Assembly (NCBI GenBank): GCA_024643945.1
Contig: JAHELX010000383.1
Coordinates: 1 to 6,144, forward strand
Reading direction: 5' to 3'
Length of the DNA stretch: 6,144 nucleotides
Source of the DNA: Anaerolineales bacterium
GTDB lineage: Bacteria; Chloroflexota; Anaerolineae; 4572-78; NAK82
The position numbers and the translations under genes were made by a program. The notes under the pieces were generated by a model. That model did no database searches, had not been told where the DNA came from, and saw only the letters and a program-made list of their open reading frames with translations. Positions 1 through 5,685 of this stretch are shown here, piece after piece (the stretch's first letter is position 1; each line of letters starts with the position of its first letter).

Positions 1-146
1 ACCAGCCCGGCGATGCCTTTTGCGCTGCTTGCGGCGCCTCGCTGGCCGATACCTGCCCTCAATGCGGCGTCCTGTACCACCCGGGGGACGCCTTTTGCGC
101 CCGTTGTGGCACACCGCTGACTGAAGAAGCGGAAAGCAGGGAGTAG
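1..146 (+). CDS. Zinc-ribbon protein, C-terminal end only (5' truncated by window)
   Basis: The reading frame enters from the left edge (first whole codon at position 3) and stops at TAG 144-146, leaving 47 residues. They show the end of one zinc ribbon (PGDAFCAACGASL) followed by a complete second one: CPQC, a short linker, then PGDAFCARCGTPL. Two CXXC knuckles per ribbon is the pattern of double zinc ribbon (DZR-like) domains. The tail after the last ribbon is short and acidic (EEAESRE). Such ribbons usually sit at one end of larger regulatory, kinase-like or membrane proteins, so the function of the whole protein cannot be told from this fragment. The next gene starts 150 bases later beyond a repeat block, so this gene is probably not translationally coupled to the cytochrome gene. 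The fold is sure; the role is unknown. Confidence 0.85.
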   Translation, partial: QPGDAFCAACGASLADTCPQCGVLYHPGDAFCARCGTPLTEEAESRE

Positions 147-171
147 GGGAGAGACAAAAAGACTTGTTGAC

Positions 172-276
172 CCGCACCTGCGGCACCTGTGCCACACCCC
201 CCCGGCCCGCGCGGCGCAGCCGGGGCGGGCAGGTGTGGTATGGTGCCACACCCTAGGTGTGGTATGGGGCAGGTGT
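172..276. repeat. GC-rich block of interleaved direct and inverted repeats
   Basis: The stretch is built from a few short words repeated in both orientations. GCACCTG occurs at 174-180 and 183-189, and its complement CAGGTG at 230-235 and 270-275. CCACACC occurs at 192-198 and 246-252, and its complement GGTGTGG at 232-238 and 256-262. AGGTGTGGTATGG is repeated exactly at 231-243 and 255-267 (24-base period). CCCCGGC 200-206 can pair with GCCGGGG 219-225, nested inside the 192-198/232-238 pairing. CCACACCCTAGGTGTGG at 246-262 is an almost perfect palindrome. No T-run follows, so it is not a standard intrinsic terminator, although RNA hairpins here could still end or stabilise the upstream transcript. 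It could also be a dispersed palindromic element or a regulator site. What it does is unknown. Confidence 0.75.
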
Positions 277-286
277 TTGCTGATTC

Positions 287-291
287 GAGGG
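287..291 (+). promoter_or_regulatory. Ribosome binding site that selects the TTG start at 297
   Basis: GAGGG lies five bases before TTG 297-299, a normal spacing. The upstream in-frame ATGs at 189, 240 and 264 fall inside the palindromic repeat block, lack such a site, and would add a Gly/Pro/Arg-rich peptide before the signal sequence. Starting at 297 gives a conventional signal peptide, so this site most likely decides the start. Confidence 0.65.
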
Positions 292-296
292 AAACA

Positions 297-2198
297 TTGA
301 CTACTTTCAAACCAAACGTGCACTTTCATCATACTTTTCTCCGTGGAAAGACATGGCTGATCCCCGCGTTGGGAGCGGCCCTTTTGTTGGTTGGCCTGAT
401 GGTCGTGGCCACCGTCCAGGCTGCGCCCTCGGGCCAGTCACCTACCCAGACGCCCTCGGCAATGCGTGGCGAGGCGTTGTGGGCTGAGAACTGCGCCCCT
501 TGCCATGGCGTCAGCGGGGCCGGCGACGGTGCTACTGCCCAATCGCCCCAAATGGCCAATAACCCACCCACCGATTTCACCGACCGGGCTGCTGCCCGTC
601 AGCGCAGTCTGGCCGATATGTTCGCCGTAACCAAGGAGGGGCGAATGGATCGCATGATGCCTCCTTGGGGAGGGCAACTCAGCGATGACCAGATTTGGGA
701 TGTGGTCGCCTACGCTCAAACCTTCGCCACCTCGCCCGACGAGTTGGCAGCTGATGAGACCATTTACCGCGAGAATTGCCAGGAATGCCACGCCCCTGAC
801 GGGAGCGGAACGGTCCCAGCCGCGCCCGACTTCACCGACGCAGCAGCGATGGCCTCCAAATCACCCCAGGCGCTTTTCGACGTGGTTAGCCAGGGCCAGG
901 GGCAGATGCCGGCTTTTTCCGATCAGCTCCCCGCAGAGGGCGAAGTCCCCACGGGAGGCGAAGGGGCTCCAGGTGGCAGGGCATTGACGGAAGAGGAACG
1001 CTGGCAGGTAGTGGATTATCTGCGCACCTTCAGTTACGAACCCATCACCTTTGAGGGCGTCATTGCCGGGCAGGTCAAGAACGCCACCACCGGCCAGCCG
1101 GTAGGTGACGTAGAGGTGAAGCTGCGACGTTGGCAGGGAGAGGCCGAGTTATCGCCGCTTACAATCCAGGCCGGCGCTGATGGCAACTTCCGTTTTGAAG
1201 GACTCGACACGACCAGCCATGCCTTCTATCGGGCTGAAGTTGTCTACGACGGTGTCTCCTTCCCGGGCGACTTCGTCAATTTTGACCCGGACACCAGCCA
1301 ATTGTCGCTGCCTCTCAACATCTACGAAACGACCACCAGCGACGAAGCCATCAGCGTTGAGCGACTTCACTTTATCGTCCTTGGCGACCAGCCCGGCTTT
1401 TTCTCTGTTCTTGAACTCTATCAATTCAGCAACAGCGGCGACCGTGCCTACGTGGGCACTGTGGATGAGAATGGTTTGCGTGAGACAGTACGTATGGCCC
1501 TGCCATCCGGGGCACACAGTTTGTTTTTGCAGGGAGGTACCCTGGGCGTTGACTTTTTAGAGACTGATGATGGGTTGGTAGCCACGTCACCTATTGTCCC
1601 CGGCAAGGAGACTTTCGAGGCCGCCTTTGTCTATGTCGTTCCCTACAGTGGCGCGACCCTCAGCCTGGATCGCCCTCTGTACTATGATACCGCTTCCGTA
1701 AACGGGCTCGTGCTGAATGTGGGGGCCAAGTTGAAGAGTGATGTGTTGACCTTCGGTGGCGAACGGACGGCGCAAGGACAGACCTTTTTGCAATACACTG
1801 CACAAGATCTCAAGGCTGGCAAGGTGATCCCCATCAACCTCTATGACCTGGATAAAATTCAGTTCGCCAGTACATCTGATTCTTCGGATAGCTCGACGGT
1901 AATGCCTTCGACCGGGCTGAGGCAGACGACACTCTTGTGGGTGATGTTGGGCTTGGGAGTCGTGGCCATTGCTTTCACTGTGAGCTATCCGTCACTGCGC
2001 CCCCGGCTCGGGGGAGAAACCCCTGTGGGCGAGAGTGACCTGGCACAGGAACGCGAGCGGTTGCTGCTGACCCTGGCCCGTCTCGATCAGGCTTATGAAG
2101 ACGGAGAACTAAACGAGACCGTGTATCGCCGCGCCCGCGCCCTGCGCAAAGCGGAACTGGCCGAAGTGTGGCGGCGATTGCAGGCAGAGGAATTCTGA
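297..2198 (+). CDS. Membrane-anchored diheme cytochrome c with Ig-like/carboxypeptidase-regulatory-like domain
   Basis: This 633-residue protein (TTG start with GAGGG five bases upstream) is predicted to be exported and anchored, carrying electrons outside the cytoplasmic membrane. A basic N-region is followed by a hydrophobic stretch at about 20-40 and a likely cleavage near VQA-A at 42/43. Two class I cytochrome c domains follow. The first has CAPCH at 66-70 with likely axial Met121 in MMPPWG. The second has CQECH at 161-165 with likely axial Met204 in MPAF. Each ends in the usual W-x-V-V-x-Y-x-x-T-F helix. From about 252 a beta-rich segment (GVIAGQVKNATTGQPVGDVEV, then DGNFRFEGL) has the look of a carboxypeptidase-regulatory-like domain; more beta-rich sequence of unknown family runs to about 530. 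One membrane helix lies at about 545-563, then an arginine-rich anchor and a charged, probably coiled-coil tail that would be cytoplasmic. The electron partner cannot be told. Its position just before ccm genes suggests it is a client of that machinery. An ATG at 189 is an alternative start but unlikely. Confidence 0.88.
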   Translation: MTTFKPNVHFHHTFLRGKTWLIPALGAALLLVGLMVVATVQAAPSGQSPTQTPSAMRGEALWAENCAPCHGVSGAGDGATAQSPQMANNPPTDFTDRAAARQRSLADMFAVTKEGRMDRMMPPWGGQLSDDQIWDVVAYAQTFATSPDELAADETIYRENCQECHAPDGSGTVPAAPDFTDAAAMASKSPQALFDVVSQGQGQMPAFSDQLPAEGEVPTGGEGAPGGRALTEEERWQVVDYLRTFSYEPITFEGVIAGQVKNATTGQPVGDVEVKLRRWQGEAELSPLTIQAGADGNFRFEGLDTTSHAFYRAEVVYDGVSFPGDFVNFDPDTSQLSLPLNIYETTTSDEAISVERLHFIVLGDQPGFFSVLELYQFSNSGDRAYVGTVDENGLRETVRMALPSGAHSLFLQGGTLGVDFLETDDGLVATSPIVPGKETFEAAFVYVVPYSGATLSLDRPLYYDTASVNGLVLNVGAKLKSDVLTFGGERTAQGQTFLQYTAQDLKAGKVIPINLYDLDKIQFASTSDSSDSSTVMPSTGLRQTTLLWVMLGLGVVAIAFTVSYPSLRPRLGGETPVGESDLAQERERLLLTLARLDQAYEDGELNETVYRRARALRKAELAEVWRRLQAEEF

Positions 2199-2260
2199 TT
2201 GATCGCCCAAAAGAGATCAGAGTTGACTGCTATTGAACAGTGCTCAATTAGACTTTACGT

Positions 2261-2959
2261 ATGATAGAAATTAAAAGGTTAGTTAAAGCCTTTGGCAACC
2301 GCGCCGTCCTCAAGGGTGTGGATCTGACAGTGGCCGAGGGGGAGTTCCTGACCCTGGTCGGGCCAAATGGCGCTGGCAAAACCACATTGATGAATGTGAT
2401 TTCGACGCTCACCAGGCCAACCGGCGGGCAAGTGCGCGTGGCTGGCTATGACCTGGCCGACGGCGCGGTTGAGGTGCGTCGACAGCTTGGGCTGGTTTCG
2501 CACAAAACATTGCTCTACCAGGATTTGAGCGGCGAGCAAAATCTGCACTTTTACGCCCGTATGTATGACGTGAACGACGCAGATGCTCGCATCGAAACGG
2601 TGCTGCGGCGGGTGGGGCTGTGGGGGCGCCAGCGTGATCCGGTGCGGACTTACTCGCGGGGCATGCAGCAACGCCTGGCCATCGCGCGTGCCATGTTGCA
2701 CAACCCGCCCATCTTGTTGCTGGATGAACCGGACACCGGCCTGGACCAGCATGCAGCCGCCATGCTCACTGATTTACTGCACGAAGTTGGTGCCACGCGC
2801 CGTACGGTGTTGATGACCACCCACAACCTGGAGCGTGGCCTGGAATTAGGTGATCGGGTGGCGATCCTGGCTGGCGGTCGTATTGCCTATCAGGCCAGCA
2901 AGTCAGACCTGGACGCAGGTCGGTTCCGAGAAATTTACTATCAATATGTGGAGGGATAG
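2261..2959 (+). CDS. ccmA: Heme exporter ATP-binding subunit CcmA
   Basis: This 232-residue ABC ATPase is at the upper end of the usual CcmA length of about 200-230. Visible motifs are Walker A GPNGAGKTT (34-42), signature YSRGMQQR (131-138), Walker B ILLLDEP (151-157, catalytic Glu156), a D-loop GLDQ and switch His188 in THN. In System I maturation, CcmA with CcmB and CcmC uses ATP to release heme-loaded CcmE. The ATPase alone could belong to many exporters. The call rests on the directly following ccmB, ccmC and ccmD. The signature departs from LSGGQ-type sequences in having Arg-Gly-Met, a variation common among exporter ATPases. The start ATG lies 62 bases after the cytochrome stop with no clear Shine-Dalgarno. 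MIEIKRLVKAFG aligns naturally with the family's N-terminus, so the start is still likely right. Confidence 0.9.
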   Translation: MIEIKRLVKAFGNRAVLKGVDLTVAEGEFLTLVGPNGAGKTTLMNVISTLTRPTGGQVRVAGYDLADGAVEVRRQLGLVSHKTLLYQDLSGEQNLHFYARMYDVNDADARIETVLRRVGLWGRQRDPVRTYSRGMQQRLAIARAMLHNPPILLLDEPDTGLDQHAAAMLTDLLHEVGATRRTVLMTTHNLERGLELGDRVAILAGGRIAYQASKSDLDAGRFREIYYQYVEG

Positions 2960-3049
2960 CGAATACACGAGACGCGTAGGCAGCAAGTAGCCGGCTTCTG
3001 ATCTTGTCAGTAACCAGCGCTTTATTGCGATTTGTTCCCTAAAATCCGC

Positions 3050-3072
3050 TACGCAATATGCAGTACGCAATA
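3050..3072. repeat. Two tandem copies of TACGCAATA before ccmB
   Basis: TACGCAATA is repeated exactly at 3050-3058 and 3064-3072 (14-base period), ending eight bases before the ccmB start. It sits in a 121-base gap (2960-3080) between ccmA and ccmB that shows no open frame, no convincing terminator and no clear Shine-Dalgarno. The repeats may be a remnant of a dispersed intergenic repeat or an operator-like site; the sequence alone does not decide. Confidence 0.5.
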
Positions 3073-3080
3073 CGTTCATC

Positions 3081-3755
3081 ATGTCCTATCTTCGCAAAGT
3101 TTTCGCCATCGTAGCCAAAGATGTAGCCACTGAGCTCCGCACGCGTGAGATGCTCAGTTCTATGTTCGTCTTTTCGCTGCTGGTTATTTTGATCTTTAAC
3201 TTCGCCTTCGACCTGCGCGCCGAGAATCAGAAGACGTTGGCGCCGGGTGTTTTGTGGGTGGCGATTGCCTTTGCCGGGATGCTCGGCCTGTCGCGCTCCT
3301 TCATTATGGAGAAAGATCGTGGCTCAATGGAGGGGCTGCTGCTCACGCCGGTGGACCGCAGTGCCATCTACCTGGGCAAAATGCTGGGCAATGTGCTCTT
3401 TATCACCGTGGTTGAGGCCATCATCCTGCCCATCTTCATCGTGTTTTTCAATCTGTCAGCGGAGGACCTGCCCCTGCTGGTGGGGGTGATAATTTTGGGG
3501 ACGATTGGCTTTGCCGGTGTGGGCACTCTCTTCTCGGCTATGGCGATTCACACCCGGGCGCGGGAGGTATTGTTGCCAGTCTTGCTCTTCCCCGTGGTCA
3601 TCCCGGTGCTGCTCTCTGCCGTCAAGCTGACGGCCGCCATCCTCGATCGGTTGCCTTTTGCCGATGTGCAAAACTGGTTCAGCTTGCTCGTCGCTTTCGA
3701 CTTGATTTTTATGGCCTTATCGTTTATTTTATTTGATTACGTGCTGGAGGAATGA
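3081..3755 (+). CDS. ccmB: Heme exporter membrane subunit CcmB
   Basis: This 224-residue integral membrane protein is close to the usual CcmB length of about 220. Six hydrophobic segments are visible at about 28-46, 54-71, 101-123, 130-153, 161-184 and 198-220. The N-terminal stretch LRKVFAIVAKDVATELRTRE and the loop FIMEKDRGSMEGLLLTPVDR (74-93), followed by AIYLGK, are typical of CcmB; the loop probably contacts the ATPase. Known role: with CcmA it forms the ABC complex that works with CcmC in releasing holo-CcmE. The gene follows ccmA after 121 bases and precedes ccmC by six bases. No Shine-Dalgarno precedes the ATG (TTCATC just upstream), but the N-terminus fits the family, so the start is kept. 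Confidence 0.93.
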   Translation: MSYLRKVFAIVAKDVATELRTREMLSSMFVFSLLVILIFNFAFDLRAENQKTLAPGVLWVAIAFAGMLGLSRSFIMEKDRGSMEGLLLTPVDRSAIYLGKMLGNVLFITVVEAIILPIFIVFFNLSAEDLPLLVGVIILGTIGFAGVGTLFSAMAIHTRAREVLLPVLLFPVVIPVLLSAVKLTAAILDRLPFADVQNWFSLLVAFDLIFMALSFILFDYVLEE

Positions 3756-3761
3756 GAGAAT

Positions 3762-4478
3762 ATGATTCAAAGCGATCGTTGGACAGCCGTTTTGCTTACC
3801 GTCACCGGCCTGCTGATGGTTGCGGCTATTGTGTTGGTCTTCGGCGTGGCGCCTGACCCCGCCAACCTGGAGACGCCGGTAGAACGCTTTTCTCAACGCA
3901 TTTTCTACTTCCATGTTCCTACCTGGTGGGTGGGCTTTTTGGCTTTCATCGTAGCCGCCGCTGCGGGAGTGTTATACCTTATCAATGGTCACGAGCGTTG
4001 GGACGTGATTGGCCTGTCCTCAGTGGAAATTGGGATTACCTTCACCACGATGGGCCTGGTCACCGGATCGATCTGGGCCAAACCGACCTGGAACACCTGG
4101 TGGACCTGGGACCCGCGTCTAACCACTGCCGCTATCGGCTGGCTGATGTACGTCGGCTATCTGATGTTGCGCGGCGCAATTGACAACCCGGAGCGACGTG
4201 CCCGTTTTGCCGCCGTGTTCGCCATTGTCGCTTTTTTGTCGGTGCCCATCAACTTTATGGCTATCCGTTGGTGGCGGACGATTCATCCGGTCGTCATCGG
4301 CTCCGGCTCAGCCGACGCGCAGGGGGGCTTTGCTCTTGGCGCTACCATTCGCATGGTGTTCTTCTTCTGCCTGTTCACTTTTAGCGTCCTTTACTTCGCC
4401 TTGATGGTGCTGCGGGTCCGTACTGAATGGCTGGCGAGGCGGGTAGAGCACCTCAAGCAGCAGATTATCTTCCGATAG
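3762..4478 (+). CDS. ccmC: Heme handling protein CcmC (heme lyase for CcmE)
   Basis: This 238-residue protein of the heme handling family has about six membrane segments (roughly 8-28, 56-76, 88-104, 121-137, 150-168, 193-217). The tryptophan-rich WWD signature is intact at 105-121, with core TWNTWWTWDPRLT, in the external loop that presents heme. The two flanking histidines expected as heme ligands are His51 in FYFHVP and His175 in RTIHP. Known role: CcmC loads heme onto CcmE, and the CcmAB ATPase releases the holo-form. Length separates it from the much larger family members CcmF and NrfE. The start follows ccmB by six bases; GGAGG (3746-3750) lies at the end of ccmB and GAGAGA (3754-3759) is nearer the ATG, suggesting translational coupling. 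All landmark residues are present, so it looks functional. Confidence 0.96.
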   Translation: MIQSDRWTAVLLTVTGLLMVAAIVLVFGVAPDPANLETPVERFSQRIFYFHVPTWWVGFLAFIVAAAAGVLYLINGHERWDVIGLSSVEIGITFTTMGLVTGSIWAKPTWNTWWTWDPRLTTAAIGWLMYVGYLMLRGAIDNPERRARFAAVFAIVAFLSVPINFMAIRWWRTIHPVVIGSGSADAQGGFALGATIRMVFFFCLFTFSVLYFALMVLRVRTEWLARRVEHLKQQIIFR

Positions 4479-4490
4479 GGGGATGTAATT

Positions 4491-4634
4491 ATGACATTCA
4501 TGATAGCAGCTTACGCTGTGTTTTGGATTGTGACTTTTGTCTTCGTCTTCAGCATTTTCAGCCGCCAGCGCAACTTGCGCGGCGATTTGGAATTGATGGA
4601 ACAATTGCTAGAAAGTCAGGAGAAAACGGACTAA
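4491..4634 (+). CDS. ccmD: CcmD-like small membrane protein
   Basis: This small gene encodes 47 residues. The layout is one membrane helix at about 4-23 (IAAYAVFWIVTFVFVFSIF), then basic residues SRQRNLR, then a charged helical tail (GDLELMEQLLESQEKTD). A single N-terminal helix followed by a charged cytoplasmic tail with Leu/Glu heptad-like spacing is the CcmD pattern. Known role: CcmD joins the CcmABC complex and helps release holo-CcmE. The gene begins 12 bases after ccmC, with AGGGGG at 4477-4482 overlapping the ccmC stop and eight bases before the ATG. Sequence conservation in this family is weak, so the name rests on size, topology and position. A second in-frame ATG at 4500 would shorten it by three residues. 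Confidence 0.82.
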   Translation: MTFMIAAYAVFWIVTFVFVFSIFSRQRNLRGDLELMEQLLESQEKTD

Positions 4635-4651
4635 GGTTAGCCATAGCTACG

Positions 4652-4674
4652 TCAGCCCCTTTTCGGGCTGATTT
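4652..4674 (+). terminator. Terminator-like hairpin after ccmD
   Basis: TCAGCCC (4652-4658) pairs perfectly with GGGCTGA (4665-4671) across a six-base loop (CTTTTC). Only three T residues follow, so as an intrinsic terminator it is modest. It lies 17 bases past the ccmD stop, a natural end for the ccm transcript. Confidence 0.55.
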
Positions 4675-4688
4675 GCGACCGAAGTGGC

Positions 4689-4697
4689 TGTTATAAT
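4689..4697 (+). promoter_or_regulatory. Extended -10 promoter-like element upstream of ccdA
   Basis: TGTTATAAT is a perfect extended -10 (TG, one base, TATAAT), about 110 bases before the ccdA start and just after the hairpin at 4652-4671. No good -35 is present at 16-18 bases (nearest TGATTT at 4669-4674), which extended -10 promoters can tolerate. Confidence 0.4.
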
Positions 4698-4740
4698 TGG
4701 CAACAAGGTCGGTTTCTCACCCGCATGTTTCGTTTTTGTT

Positions 4741-4746
4741 TATAAT
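4741..4746 (+). promoter_or_regulatory. Second TATAAT -10-like element upstream of ccdA
   Basis: A perfect TATAAT lies in the AT-rich run TTTTTGTTTATAATACG, 59 bases before the ccdA start. The word ATAATACG recurs 16 bases later (4742-4749 and 4758-4765). There is no recognisable -35 at standard spacing, so this is a weaker candidate than the upstream extended -10. Confidence 0.3.
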
Positions 4747-4792
4747 ACGTCTGAATCATAATACGGGCTTCTGCGTTGAATTGCTGATCCAA

Positions 4793-4799
4793 GAGAGGA
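4793..4799 (+). promoter_or_regulatory. Ribosome binding site fixing the GTG start of permuted ccdA
   Basis: GAGAGGA sits six bases before GTG 4806. An in-frame TGA at 4785-4787 bars any longer reading frame. Together they show that the protein really starts at the helix normally called TM2 and that no TM1 is missed upstream. Confidence 0.7.
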
Positions 4800-4805
4800 A
4801 ATTTA

Positions 4806-5633
4806 GTGAGAGCTTACGTTTTTAGCCATGCCTTACTCTTTGTAGCAGGGTTTACGCTCGTTTTCGTTCTGCTGTTCGGCATCCCGACGACAGTATTAGG
4901 CACCTTTTTCCGCGATTACGCCGACTGGATAGCGCGTATCGGCGGGGCGTTGATTATTGTGCTGGGACTGCATATGGCTGGTTTTTTCAAGGCGCTGGTC
5001 CGGCTGGCCAGCCTCGGCGGCGAGAGGGTGAAGCCGCTCAAAGACGCTGTAGCGAAAGTTGATCACACGCTCGATTCGATCATCTTGCCCGAGCATCGCC
5101 TGCAGGCCGGGCAGGGTCGCTCACCCAGTTACGCCCGGTCGGCGGTGGTAGGGATCACCTTCGCTGCCGGGTGGACACCCTGTGTTGGGCCTCTGCTGGG
5201 GTTGGTTCTGTCGCTGGCCTACACGGATCCGGGGCAGGCCGTTCCTCTGCTGTTCGTTTATTCTATGGGTCTGGCTGTGCCCTTTTTGCTGACCGCAGCC
5301 TTGCTCAGTACGGCGGTTGGCTTTTTGAAGCGCATCAACCGTTACCTACACGCCATCGAGGTAATTAGTGGCGTGTTGCTGGTTGTGGTTGGAGTCTTCC
5401 TGGTTAGTGGTGTGTTTTCCCGCTTGAATATTCTCTTTAGCGCTACTCCCGAATGGTTGACCAACGTGGAGAGCGGATTCGCCATTGGTGCAACCATCTC
5501 GTTTCCCCTTGCTTTTCTGGCCGGCTTGCTTTCGTTCCTTTCTCCCTGCGTTTTGCCCCTGGTACCCGTCTACCTGGGTTATCTGACCGGGACAGTGGTG
5601 GGCAGCCAGGAGCAGCCGGTCCCAGTAAATTGA
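4806..5633 (+). CDS. ccdA: CcdA-family thiol-disulfide transporter, circularly permuted
   Basis: This 275-residue DsbD/CcdA-family membrane protein moves reducing equivalents from cytoplasmic thioredoxin across the membrane, keeping apocytochrome CXXCH thiols reduced for heme attachment. Canonical CcdA opens with a helix carrying SPCxxP (TM1) and has a second cysteine helix, TPCxGP (TM4). Here the order differs. Residues 7-30 and 40-61 match TM2 and TM3 (HALLFVAGFTLVFVLL; FFRDYADWIARIGG). TPCVGP at 124-129 is TM4, about 144-170 TM5 and about 183-204 TM6. Only then, after a linker ending about 229, comes the TM1 sequence with SPCVLP at 246-251. The protein ends (GSQEQPVPVN) in what is normally the TM1-TM2 loop. 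Its only two cysteines, Cys126 and Cys248, are the redox pair. Six helices put both ends on one side, so the permutation keeps helix topology. A GTG start, good Shine-Dalgarno and upstream stop support the boundaries. The TM3-TM4 loop (about 62-111) is long. Family certain; activity inferred. Confidence 0.9.
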   Translation: MRAYVFSHALLFVAGFTLVFVLLFGIPTTVLGTFFRDYADWIARIGGALIIVLGLHMAGFFKALVRLASLGGERVKPLKDAVAKVDHTLDSIILPEHRLQAGQGRSPSYARSAVVGITFAAGWTPCVGPLLGLVLSLAYTDPGQAVPLLFVYSMGLAVPFLLTAALLSTAVGFLKRINRYLHAIEVISGVLLVVVGVFLVSGVFSRLNILFSATPEWLTNVESGFAIGATISFPLAFLAGLLSFLSPCVLPLVPVYLGYLTGTVVGSQEQPVPVN

Positions 5634-5673
5634 GTGGCAATTGATAATTGGGGTCTCAGTGGATTAGGTCGGT

Positions 5674-5679
5674 AAGGAG
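5674..5679 (+). promoter_or_regulatory. Ribosome binding site for the GTG start at 5686
   Basis: AAGGAG is a near-consensus Shine-Dalgarno sequence six bases before GTG 5686, and sets the start of the glutaredoxin-DUF2085 fusion. Confidence 0.75.
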
Positions 5680-5685
5680 CAGCTA

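Noticed and set aside
189..296. ATG starts at 189, 240 or 264 for the cytochrome gene
   Set aside because: They would translate the palindromic repeat block into a Gly/Pro/Arg-rich leader ahead of the signal peptide and lack a ribosome binding site; TTG 297 has GAGGG at proper spacing.
329..791. Two antisense open frames (329-580 and 438-791, minus strand) opposite the cytochrome gene
   Set aside because: They overlap each other and lie opposite a gene with clear heme motifs; their translations show no domain, signal or family pattern. They are shadows of a GC-rich gene.
2232..2248. ATTGA...TCAAT inverted repeat before ccmA as an operator
   Set aside because: The five-base arms are too short to set apart from chance, and there is no second copy.
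2223..2251. TTGACT (2223-2228) with AATTAG (2246-2251) as a promoter for ccmA
   Set aside because: The -35 is good and the spacer is 17, but the -10 is poor and the gap of 62 bases after the cytochrome gene fits read-through equally well; too weak to list.
2279..2752. 157-codon minus-strand open frame opposite ccmA
   Set aside because: It is fully antisense to an ABC ATPase with all motifs intact, and its translation is rich in His/Gln/Pro with no recognisable fold.
4806..5633. Frameshift or truncated-gene explanation for the odd CcdA order
   Set aside because: The frame is continuous, has a proper start and stop, contains each of the six helices once and has only the two redox cysteines; no further CcdA sequence is seen upstream (in-frame stop at 4785) or downstream of 5633. 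An assembly artefact remains possible and is listed as a check.
5638..5650. CAATTGATAATTG inverted repeat between ccdA and the glutaredoxin fusion
   Set aside because: Five-base AT-rich arms with a three-base spacer and no T-run: too short to support a terminator or operator call.
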